Assembly (NCBI GenBank): GCA_026214975.1
Contig: CM047808.1
Location: 53,236,321-53,300,320, forward strand
Origin: Gentiana macrophylla
Taxonomy: Eukaryota > Streptophyta > Magnoliopsida > Gentianales > Gentianaceae
Direction of reading: 5' to 3'
Length of the DNA stretch: 64,000 bases
Part shown: positions 54,705 through 64,000 of the stretch, piece by piece
How positions within the stretch are numbered: the stretch's first letter is position 1
Layout: each line of letters starts with the position of its first letter
The notes under the pieces: generated by a model
Database searches by the model: none
What the model saw: the letters and a program-made list of their open reading frames with translations, nothing else
Told to the model about the DNA's origin: nothing
Position numbers and translations under genes: made by a program

Positions 54705-55795
54705 ATAATATTGAGAGATCTTCTGCTTATACCTTGCCATTCTGGCTGAGGCCATCTCTCTTCGCTCCTCGAGATTATCCTTCTCCTGTCGGATGTCGGG
54801 GTCATTCGTCTCAATATTGTACGCTAAAACTCGGGGGGAAGGGACGCCGATCTCCGCAGGGATAACTGCCTCGCACCCATAGGTTAGGGAGAAAGGTGTT
54901 TCACCCGTTGATGAGTTTGGAGCTGTCTTGTATGACCACAAGATGCTCGGGAGTTGTAACGCCCAGTCTCGCCCTTCAGCCTCTAGCCTTTTTTTCAATC
55001 CGAGTTTAATCTGTCGATTTGTCTGTTCGACTTGACCATTTTCTTGAGAACGAGCCACCGAAGTGAAGTGCTGGTCGATATGATACTCGGCTAACCACTC
55101 TCTGACTCTTCGGTCTTCGAATTGAGTGCCGTTGTCCGAGATTAAAGCCTTCGGAATACCATACCTGCATAAGATATCGACCCATAGGAACTTCTTGATT
55201 GTAGCTGCTTTGACGTCGGGTAAAGCTTTGGCTTCTACCCACTTAGTGAAATAATCCACCGCAACTACTACAAACTTATTGTTCCCTGGAGCTCGGGCAG
55301 GGGTCCCACAATATCGACTCCTCACGCGTCGAAAGGCCATCGCCGGCGAGATGACATTCATTTCTTGTGCCTGTCTTGATGAGAGACGTTATCGTGAATT
55401 TGACAAGAATTGCATCTACGAACTAACTTATTCGCATCTCGTTGCATTGACGGCCGAAGTATCCTGCGAGCTTGCATTTCGGGCTAACATCCTAGCCCCT
55501 ACGGTGATTTCCACAAGCTCCTCTATGAATTTCCTCGAGAAGATATTCTCCTCTCTGTCTCGGATCGCGCATCTCAACCATGGACTCGTGAATGACTTCC
55601 GATAAAGTATGTCGTTGAAGAATGCATATCGAGCCATCGTAGTCGGACCTTTCTTGACTGTACCTTATCATTGGGTAATATTCCGTCCTTTAAGTAAAGG
55701 ACAATCGGATCCATCCATGTGGCTCTTTGAGATATCGGTGGACCTCTATCTCTTCATAGCTCTTTTCTCATTAGCAACTCTACTAACACCTTCTT
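54705..55795 (-). pseudogene. Tat integrase, main part
   Basis: Minus strand from the zinc-binding region (55800-55370, several frameshifts; LVRRCNSCQ-like) into the open stretch 55361-54710. That stretch holds FVVVAVDYFTKWVEAKAL, ISDNGTQFED (second catalytic Asp), SQENGQVEQTNRQIK (catalytic Glu) and WSYKTAPNSSTGETPFSLTY. The first catalytic Asp (expected in a GVDIVGP motif) is read in a neighbouring frame because of a small indel near 55310. The frame is broken by the Athila insertion after RYKQKISQYY and resumes at 40222. Confidence 0.93.
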
Positions 55796-55796
55796 G

Positions 55797-56285
55797 CTAG
55801 AGAGCGAAAATCGATGCTAACTTGGAATGAGCGTCGGCCCTCTTGTTACGAGTTCGAGGTACCTGTTCGAATTGAATCGAGTTGAATCTCGGCTTGAGGC
55901 CCTGAACTACTGCCAAATACTTCTTCATAGTCTCTTCCTTAGCCTCGTATTCCCCTTTGATGTGATTAACGACTAATTGCGAGTCGCTGTAAACGTTGAG
56001 ATTTTCGACCCCCAGCTTAAGGGCGAGCTTCAGACCAGTGATAATCGCCTCATACTCTGCCTCATTATTAGTTGCCTTAAAATCGAATCGGAGAGCGTAT
56101 GGAAACTCCTCTCCCTTCGGGCTGACTAATAAGAGGCCTGCGCCTGCTCCTTCTTTGCTCGAGGCTCCATCAGCATGGAGCATCCATCGTTCTTCCTGAC
56201 TTTGCTTTTCTTGCTCAAGTTGCACTGATATGCCTTCGGCTAAGAAGTCTGCTAAAGCTTGAGCCTTGATCGCGGTACGTGGCAC
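55797..56285 (-). pseudogene. Tat additional (archaeal-type) RNase H
   Basis: Reads ALADFLAEG, then WMLHADGASSKEGAGAGLLL, NNEAEYEAIITGLKLAL, VYSDSQLVVNHIKGEYEA and NKRADAHSKLA. The four expected acidic RNase H positions (D in HADG, E in NEAEYE, D in YSDS, D in RADA) are all present. It is in frame with the upstream RT-RNase H, separated only by a TAA at 56303-56301. A second RNase H after the normal one is specific to Tat/Ogre elements. Confidence 0.93.
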
Positions 56286-56300
56286 GAATTCGATATCATA

Positions 56301-58334
56301 TTAAGCCATCTCGATTACCCATTTCGCAAGTCGACCAGACGTGTCGGGCCTCGCCATAATTTGCTTGAGTGGTTGGTCTGTAACTACCACTATAGGATGG
56401 GCTTGAAAGTATGGCCTGAGCTTTCTCGAAGCGTGTACCAACGATAATACGAGTTTCTCAGCTGGCGAGTATCGGGTTTCGGGACCATGCAGAGATTTAC
56501 TTACAAAATATATAGGTACCTGGCCCTTTTCCCCTTCTCGGACCAAGACCGAACTCACTGCTTCCTCGCAGACCGATAGATAAACTAACAACCTTTCCCC
56601 CTCTTGAGGAGAAGTGAGAGTAGGTAGTTCTGATAGATATGCTTTTAATTCTTCGAAGGCCGTCTGACATTCGCTGTCCCAATGGAAAGGACTGGGCTTT
56701 CGAAGAATCTTGAAGAATGGTAGTGCGCGCTGGGCTGACCGAGATAAGAATCTATTCAGTGCTGCCATCCGACCTGTGAGTCTCTGAACCTCCTTCATAT
56801 TTCGAGGTGCGGGCATATTATTTAGCGTGTCGATTTTGTCAGGGTTGGCTCGGATCCCGTCTCTCGAAACCATATACCCTAGAAATTTGCCTGTTCTCAC
56901 TCCGAAGGTGCACTTTTTTGGATTAAGTTTCATGTCAGTATTTCTTAGCACCTCAAATACTTCCCTGGCGTCTACCAAAAATTGCTTCATCGATCGGATT
57001 TTAATGAGTAGATCGTCCACATAGACTTCCATATTCTTACCAATCTGCTTCGCAAATATTCTATTGACTGCCCTTTGGTATGTAGCTCCAGCATTCTTTA
57101 GTCCGAATGGCATGGTAACATAACAAAAGGTGCCAAACTCTGTAATGAATACGGTCTTCTCCGCATCTCGAGGGTCCATAAGAATCTGATGGTACCCCTT
57201 GTATGCATTGAGGAACGCGAATACCTCAAAACCGATGGTCGAATCAACTAACCTGTCGATCTTGGGCAGCGGATAAGAATCTTTGGGGCATGCCTTATTC
57301 AAATCCGTGAAATCTACGCACATGCGCCAGCTGCCATCTGGTTTCTTCACCAACACTGGATTAGCAAGCCATTCTGGATAGAGTACTTCTTTTACTATAT
57401 TTGCCGACAATAGCTTCCCGACTTGGACTCGATAGCTTCCAATCAGTCTCGCGAAGTTTCGCTTTTCCGCTTGGCGGCTTTCGGCCTGGTCAATCTCGAG
57501 TTTATGGATGGCGATGTCTGTCGGCAGACCTGGCATGTCGGACGCCTTCCATGCGAAGACGTCCTTGAACTCTTTCAGCAAGTCGATCAATAACCGCTTT
57601 TCCTGAGCCGGGATCCAGACCCCGACTTGGACACTCTGATCGTCTTCCTCTTCCCACAAGCTGACATTTTCAACTGCTTCACTTGAGGCCCAACACTTCT
57701 CTTCCTCTTCTTTCGGAATAAGTTCCTCGACGAGGACTTGTTGTACCGCCATCTTACCGTTCATCACTATCGAATTACAGCTTCTGGTGATCTCAATATC
57801 CCCTTTTACTTCGTGGGAACCATTTCGAGTTGGGAATTTCATACTGTTATGGAACGTCGAAATTATAGCTCGTAACTCGAAAAGGGCTGGTCTACCCAAA
57901 ATGACATTATACGCGGAGGGAGCTTTAACGACCACGTAGTTTAGCTCTAGTGTCCTCCGTTTTTCTCCATCACCTACTGTCGTGAGTAGCTTTATGGAAC
58001 CCATGGGATGGACGGCCTGTCCTGTGAAACCGAATAGGGGAGAGGCTATAGGCACTAAATCTTTCTCTTTGAGCTTCATACCCTGGAATGCCGAGTAGTA
58101 CAAGATATTCACAGCGCTACCATTATCGACGCATACCCTCGATACTCTGGCGCGACTGATAACCGCTTCAATCACTAACCCCTCGCTATGACTTGTCGAC
58201 TTAGGGACGTCGTCTCTAGGGCCATACCCGACTTCCGTGGTCAATCTTGACTGCTTACGTGGCCTCGAGCTGTCGTCTAGTTCTCGACTGGCTCGTCCCT
58301 TCTCACTCTCCCCTGGCCCAAATATCATATTCAC
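56301..58334 (-). pseudogene. pol: Tat pol: protease, reverse transcriptase, RNase H (open)
   Basis: 677 codons open. Protease motif VCVDNGSAVNILYYSAF lies near residue 67 and VILGRPALFELRAIIS near 145. RT has KKPDGSWRMCVDFTDLNKAC, YKGYHQILMDPRDAEKTVFI, YVTMPFGLKNAGATYQRAVN and the catalytic YVDDLLIK. RNase H follows (SVCEEAVSSVLVREGEKG, AEKLVLSLVHASRKLRPYFQ). The stop TAA falls exactly between WVIEMA and YDIEFVPR, where a sense codon is expected, so it is a nonsense mutation. The frame runs open upstream of 58334 into gag in the ancestral reading. Confidence 0.95.
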
Positions 58335-59900
58335 GTAATTATTTGGGCGATTATCATCATAGCGGTCCTGACCATAGTAGTCCCTATCGTGATCAGGAGA
58401 TCGGTCTCGTCTAGGGGATCGATCTCTTCTTCTCTGATTCTCTCGACTTCGACCTCTATCCTGGTCAGGATTTTTTCTTTTGAAGTCTCGTTTCCCCTAG
58501 GCTCATTGGAACGGGATCGGTCAATGACCTCGTCTAGCTTCCCCTCTTGGATGCGAGCCTCGATGTCTTTCTTTAAGTCGAAACATTCCTCTGTTGAATG
58601 ACCTGTATCCTCGTGGAATTCACAGTACTTTGTCGACCTTCGTTTTTCTCGAGGTTTTTTGATCGGAGGTGGCCTCTTGGCCAAGTTCTTGGAGACCATG
58701 ATTGATAAAACCTCCGTATGGGACCGGTTGAGAGGAGTAAAATCTTTATCCTTTTTACCCCCCTTTCTCTCTGACCGGCCCGAAACGGGAGCCTCGATGC
58801 GGTCCCAAACTGATGCTTTCCTTTCTACATCTTGCTGTCGAGACTGGTTCTTATTTGCTCCTCGACCGTCTTTCCTCGAGTTGTCCATCTACTCGGCTTG
58901 GGTGTGCCTACGCACTGCCTCTTCGCCTTGACAGAATCGATGGACGACATTCACACATTCATCCATGTTTTGTGGTAGGTTTCTGCTTAACTTTTCATAT
59001 AGCTTTGTGTTGCGCAGTCCCCCCACAAATGAAGTGATCAAGACTCGATCCTGTGGGTCTTTGACCTGCATGGCCTCAAGGTTAAACCTCTTCAGATAAT
59101 CTAACACCGACTCGTCTCTATGCTGCCTCACGTTTGTGAGGTGCGTCTCGCTCAACTGGAACTTTTTGTTGACGATGAAGGCGTCTCTGAATTTTCGGGC
59201 AAGCATGGTGAAGTTGGAGATGGATCCGGGTTTCAACTTGGTGAACCACTCTCTTGCTCGTCCCACGAGTAGAGTCTCGAATGCCCGGCATCGCATCTCG
59301 TCTGGTGCACTATCTAGCCTCATCTGGGATAGATACCTGTGGAGATGGTCCTCCGGGTCGGTGGTGCCATCATACGGGTCTATCTTAGGAATCTTAAATC
59401 CCCTTGGGTTTAGGATAATCTTCGATCTCCTTGGTGAAAGGAGACTCTAACCACAACGAACCCAGGTCCTCCCAAGGATTACGTCTAACTCACGCTAACG
59501 CTATCCTCATCGACGGCGTATATGCTTCGCCGGATTTCTCGCTTCCTTCTTTCGATAGAGCTTGAGGAAGAGCTGAGCTCCTCCAGCTGAGTTGGCTTAG
59601 GCTTATTGACGGCGATATTCAGACCGCCTTCCGCCTGGTACTGCTGTTGTTGAAGTTTTTTTCGTGTAAACGCTTCCACCATTATTTTTCTGAGAGCGTT
59701 ATGATCTGTCGCCGCCAACTGATCCACCATGGCCTGATGCTCTGGGGCAAGGCCCTGAGCTTTCTGTGGTGGGTTTTCTTGGACGGTTTCTAAAGCTGGA
59801 TCTTTATCTCCCTGACGATCCACACCTGCTTGTTCACTTATCTGCGGATTTTGCGAATCCACGTTTTAGGAGGTGGTTCTTCTGGCGGTTTTGTCCCTTG
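58331..59900 (-). pseudogene. gag: Tat gag, with one nonsense codon and frameshifts
   Basis: The N-terminal part reads MPPRDKTARR at about 59908 then shifts to 59862-59485, a Gln/Ser-rich region. The retrotransposon-gag core starts PKIDPYDGTTDPEDHLHRYL (about 59390) and continues MRCRAFETLLVGRAREWFTK and FIVNKKFQLSETHLTNVRQ. A TAG at 58891-58889 separates it from the in-frame 58888-58331 segment. That segment has a knuckle-like YCEFHEDTGHSTEEC and an Arg/Ser-rich end. A shift near 58450 joins it to pol. Confidence 0.9.
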
Positions 59901-59935
59901 GAGGCATGATGATCTTGACGTATTCAACAAAAGAA

Positions 59936-59955
59936 GGCCCTCCTTCTAGCGCCAA
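59936..59955 (-). other. Tat primer binding site
   Basis: The minus strand reads TTGGCGCTAGAAGGAGGGCC directly after the LTR end CGTCATCGTCA, the usual Tat-type primer site. I do not assign the tRNA with certainty. Confidence 0.85.
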
Positions 59956-60535
59956 TGACGATGACGAATTATGTCACCTTAAAAATCCGGGCTTTTACTT
60001 ATGTTATTGATGAATAATCAAGAACCTTAATACCAAGAACAAAGAAGGGGTCTTGTATGTTTACGGCTGAGTCTAAGTGGGATTCTTAGAGTGCCTACGT
60101 ATCTTGTTATTATTCCAGAATCAAGCCATCGTAGTTCTGGAGCGTTGTATTTATAAGGACAATGCATGACCTAACCCTAATATGAGTCGGTTTGTATCTG
60201 TTGTCATATTTACCCTTAATTGGGCTTTACCCCTTGCCCAAGTTATCCGGTGGATATTGGGCCAACATAGCTGGTGTGGACTCTGTTCTCGATATCGATC
60301 TGCCCGACCTGGGAAGATCGACTCCTGGAACCCACATCCTGCACTGCCTGTAAGTCGATAGTCATGACCTCTAGCTCCTAGATATACTTCGGGCTCGAGG
60401 GTCGACACGCGTGCCATGCTACCAAGTCGATAGTCCGACCTGTATACCTTATCTGGTTCCTGTGCCTTGGTAAATATTTAACCCAAGATGCCCACTCGAT
60501 GATGATATATCGAGGTGCGTAACCCGGTATCGTCA
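59956..60535 (-). repeat. Tat 5' LTR
   Basis: Partner of 36058-36640. A minus-strand TATAAATA is at 60148-60155. Differences include lost bases in CC, GG and AC steps (60115-60140), compatible with either mutation or sequencing error. Confidence 0.95.
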
Positions 60536-60540
60536 CATTA

Positions 60541-61128
60541 CAACAAATCAAATACTTTCAAGTTGGATAGATAAAAAAAATTAAACTTTGAAGGAGAATA
60601 CATAAACAATAGCAATTTACTCTAACAACTATCCCGAAATCGTATATGCAGATCACACCGTAAAAACCAAGATTATTAAACATTTACAAAAGAAGAAAAA
60701 GTGAACATAAATAACCGGGATTTAGTTTGCTTAGGTTATGCTTCTCCAGATTTGTTTTCTGCGAAATGTGGGTTTTCTACTGGATTTTGAGAGGATGATA
60801 TAGGTGAATTCATAGTTGCTTGGATTTTGGGCAGTTACACCTTTGAATTTGGATGTTTCTGTAATCTGGTTTAGATTTGAAATTTCAAAATAATTTTGTT
60901 GAAACATCTATTATCTATTGAGATGAAGGACTTGAAATCCGCTAACCATGAATATTTTGGGGAGACTTCAATCGGATGAGTTGGGATCCGTAGATAAATT
61001 TTTTTTTAATATTTATATTTAAGATAAGAGTTTGATTTGATATACGATATGTTGATTAAAAAAATCAAAACAAAATCCGATGTAATGGTTTGGAGCTGGT
61101 CAATCGGGTAATTGGGTTAAATCCCTTC

Positions 61129-61177
<49 letters not shown>

Positions 61178-61895
61178 AGTAGTCTCCTGCTGTATCTCTT
61201 AAAACGAAGCATTAAATAAAATAAGAAATAATGGTAAAGAAAACTGTTGGTTTTTTCCCATACACAGTATTTATTGCTCTTTCACAGTATCAATGTTGAC
61301 TGATTACATCTGAACAGTTTTTCTCATAAAAATCAACGGTCTTATTTCGATACAGCAGCCTAAACTTAATTTTACGACCCAATGGCAGATTTTTCAATAC
61401 ACTGCATTCATTGCATCTCATGTTTTCAAAAAAATGACTAAGTGATTGCTCTTCCACTCACTTGCCTTTAAATTCTCGGTGATAACAAAGCGATCAAGAA
61501 CCAAGGTCGATCAAACATTTTTGTTAATACTAAAAATTCTCTTCGTGTTCACAATTTGTTTGTCAGCATTTCATCTTGAATCAATTTGTGATTCAAGGTT
61601 GAAATTGGTTGAGAGATTAAGTCTAGAAAACCAGTTTGAGCTGGATTGCAATCCTTTTTTGTTTCGTAATGGACTTCCGCTACTCTCAACACTGAACCTT
61701 TGTGGTTCGATATCAGTAAGTTCAAGATTTAATTTTTGCTTTCAAGTTGCTAATTTAATCATCGTTTGATTTAGAACTTGTTAGAGAAAGTAAGTAAAGG
61801 TTGTATATTGTTCGGATTGTGTTTATCCTTTGAAAAGAAGCGTGGTGAATCTTAGTGATTGTGTGTCTTTGTTGTGGTTAAGATTCTTTCACTCT
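60541..61895. other. No recognised gene; (TA)n at 61133-61171
   Basis: AT-rich flank of the Tat element. It contains a TA microsatellite of about 19 units. An open frame at 61446-61769 (MLFHSLAFKFSVITKRSRTK) has no recognisable homology or promoter and is not called. Confidence 0.5.
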
Positions 61896-63585
61896 TGTTG
61901 GACTTATTTTAAGTTTTAATGATGAGTGCCAGACTAGCTGTTATAGAGCAAAGGCAAAAAGATGTCTACATCAAATGTATAGATTTATTAGAGTTTGATC
62001 TTTGTATAGGTTTGATCAAACAAGCACTGTAATTAGGTCGGTGACTTTATCAATGAGACTGTCTAGAGTCGATAAGGTTACTAGGTCGAGACTAGTTAGG
62101 AACTTGTTGAAGATCAAGGGTGAGGGTTCAAACTCAGTTATTCAAGGCTAAGGGATCAAACTTAGTATTTAAAGTCAAGGATATGGAATCAGAATTTTGG
62201 GAAGTCTGTGATGACCTAAACTGATTACATATACCTTGTGTACAAGGTCTAAGTTCCATAAGTTAAGTGGTGATTGGAACTTAGTTATGTTCTAATTGGT
62301 GTACTCTAACTTCACAATTAAAAGTTAGATTAAAGACAGTCAGTTGAAGTGTTTTGCAAACACAGCAAACTTCAGACAGCTGACTGACAAGCATTTCAGC
62401 AGACTTACATACACAGGAATCTGCTGAATATAAATCTGGATTTAATCAAAGGTTACAATGGAAGATTACAAGGATAATGACAGATCACATGTCATGATTT
62501 TTTCAACAAATCAATTGGTCAAGATTAAAGGGACATTGGAAAGATTCAGAGGATTAACCAATGCATATAAGTCAAAGGGTGGACAGACTGAAAACTATCA
62601 AAAAGTAATCTGACAGTGTCAGTACTATGTACATGGACAGAAAGCAAGTCAAGATGGGGACAAATCTGAAACGGCTATGTTTGAATTTCAAACATAAGTC
62701 ACAGGATTCTCAACTACAAATAGAGGACTCCTATTTCAGATACAACTGATGAAAAATAACAATACATCTAAAGCCATCAAGTTTATTATCAAGAAATCAC
62801 CCTGCTGACATTCACTGAGCATAAAGCTACTGATCCAGAAAACTCTTCAAGTGTAACCTGCTATCAAGTTACATCAAGTATACACACTTGAAGACTCCAA
62901 GCTGCTGATCATTTCATCTTGATCAAGCTGCTGACTGTTGAATCATTTACTTGATTCAAACTTTCTTTTACAAGAAACCTGCTGAACACAGAGAAGCACT
63001 TAGGTGTCAAAAACTGTTGTTTGTGGTGGAGCTGGTGAAGAGGCAATCCTACCCTTCAAGGACCAGTGGAATACTTTGAAGTAGCAATCATACATGTTTC
63101 AAATATTCAGTTTGTGAAGCCATAGCTATTGGTGAAGGACAGACATCTTAGGAATTTTTGTAACTGCAACCTCAAAGATCTCTAGTAAATTTCCTCCAGC
63201 ATCACAGGAGAAGAGTGGACTGACATGATTACACCACCTAGAACCACTATAAAAATTGCCTACTTACTTTCTATATTTACTTTATGCATTTAGTATACTG
63301 ATCATATCAACTTATTGAATCTAGCAACTGAATCACACACTTACACTACTGAGTATCCAATACATAGTATCATATTTAAACAACAAGTAATAAGGCTTAA
63401 TTTGAATATATTCCGCTGCAACAAATTCAGTAATGTCTCTCTGTCGTGAGACACCGAGTGGTCGTGAGACTAGTGGCGATCGGCGAGTCCGCGACCTTCT
63501 TTGTGTTTGTTAACTCCAATAGTTTTAAGTGTTAAGTGTTTATCCCCCCTCTAAACTTAACCAAAGCCTTTTCAGGGGAGCAACA
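61896..63585 (+). repeat. 5' LTR of a SIRE-like Copia element
   Basis: Starts TGTTGGACTTATTTTAAG and ends GGGGAGCAACA just before a Met-type primer site. The length of 1690 bp is typical of long-LTR SIRE elements. It shares GTCTGTGATGACCT, TGGTGTACT, TCACAGGAGAAGAGTGG and ATTCCGCTGCA with 17007-18396 and, inverted, with 10324-11690. Confidence 0.85.
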
Positions 63586-63587
63586 AT

Positions 63588-63599
63588 TGGTATCAGAGC
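63588..63599 (+). other. Primer binding site, initiator tRNA-Met type
   Basis: TGGTATCAGAGC two bases after the LTR end, the classic plant Copia primer site. Confidence 0.95.
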
Positions 63600-63690
63600 A
63601 GTGCTTCTGTTCTGAAGTAATCCTACTTGTTGTGCTTGTGAAAATACTTTGAAAACTTTTTCAAGTTTCTAATTTTCAAAGCTTTGCATC

Positions 63691-64000
63691 ATGGATAACA
63701 ACCAGTATGCTAGAACTATGTTGATGTGTTCCTTAGATCATTTTGATGAATATAAACGTCGTATGTAGGCTTTTCTAGCTGCAACACATGATGAGATGAT
63801 GGATGTGCTGACTGATGGACCACTGGAGATCACTAAGTCATGAACTGTGGGAAGTGAAACTCAGTATGTTCCAAAGCCAAAAAGAGAGTGGAATGCTGAA
63901 GATAGAAAAAGAGCAAATCTCAACAATATTGCTATTGATATCATATATAGAACCTTGGATAGAAATATGTACATAAAAGTGAAGGATTGAAAGACTTCAA
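63691..64000 (+). pseudogene. gag: Copia gag start, truncated by the window edge
   Basis: ATG at 63691 gives MDNNQYARTMLMCSLDHFDE then YKRRM and a TAG. The frame continues AFLAATHDEMMDVLTDGP, another stop, then KPKREWNAEDRKRANLNNIA and IYRTLDRNMYIKV. This is the N-terminal Copia gag pattern. Three in-frame stops show the copy is dead. The rest of the element lies outside the window. Confidence 0.88.

Larger units (their letters stand above)
36058..60535 (-). mobile_element. Tat-lineage Gypsy retrotransposon, minus strand, split by an Athila element
   Basis: LTRs 36058-36640 and 59956-60535 differ at roughly a dozen positions by eye. The target duplication CATTA is perfect (36053-36057, 60536-60540). 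Minus-strand order is primer site, gag, protease, RT, RNase H, second RNase H, integrase, tandem-repeat region, antisense ORF, purine tract, 3' LTR. The second RNase H and the antisense ORF are hallmarks of the Tat lineage. Without the nested element (40228-54704) it is about 10 kb. It is young but disabled by one nonsense codon and several frameshifts. Confidence 0.96.

Noticed and set aside
61446..61769. 107-codon ORF before the SIRE-like LTR
   Set aside because: No recognisable domain, no clear promoter, and an AT-rich, repeat-flanked location; insufficient to call a gene.

Overview
The window reads as intergenic heterochromatin-like DNA of a flowering plant, probably a eudicot. It is AT-rich, with long (TA)n tracts. 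It is almost wholly built from plant LTR retrotransposons of both superfamilies (Copia: Tork-like and SIRE-like; Gypsy: Tat and Athila types), non-coding relatives of the Athila group (LARDs), LINE fragments, a Stowaway MITE and a pararetrovirus relic. Only one locus looks like a host gene: a two-exon gene at 26663-27658 for a secreted, aspartate-rich protein. I cannot name the species.

Layout. 1-2910: microsatellites, tandem repeats and a block of perfect palindromes (1890-2205). 2911-7978: a decayed minus-strand Tork-type Copia element with both LTRs, inserted in a short plus-strand reading frame. 8900-10323: LINE ORF1 relic. 10324-11690: minus-strand SIRE-like LTR. 11750-14870: part of a minus-strand LARD (LARD1). 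14881-15075: caulimovirid coat-protein-like relic. 15396-18396: 3' end of a SIRE-like Copia element (extra coiled-coil ORF plus LTR). 18432-24730: complete minus-strand LARD (LARD2) with an ATTAC target duplication, carrying a Stowaway MITE and a nested solo LTR. 26178-27842: the host-like gene and its promoter region. 28262-32480: a mosaic of LINE, Tat, LARD and Copia pieces. 35149-35355: a foldback element.

36058-60535 is one large nest. A minus-strand Tat element has LTRs that differ at only about a dozen positions by eye, target duplication CATTA, a nearly open pol and an antisense extra ORF. It was split inside the integrase C-terminal domain by a plus-strand Athila-type element (40228-54704), which has its own LTR pair, Asp-type primer site, decayed gag-pol and an envelope-position ORF. 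The window ends in the 5' LTR and gag start of a plus-strand SIRE-like Copia element.

The most interesting signals are non-coding. The Athila element and both LARDs each carry two copies of a cassette made of a short hairpin with a GGA-type loop followed by a purine tract. One copy is at the true 3' polypurine tract and the other lies roughly 1 kb upstream; it persists in LARDs that have no coding capacity. Each Athila-group LTR family here also has its own short perfect palindrome module. In the Athila element this module recurs in U3, in the 5' leader and, together with a TATA box, ahead of the third ORF, which suggests an internal promoter. A second duplicated hairpin downstream of pol shows compensatory base changes.
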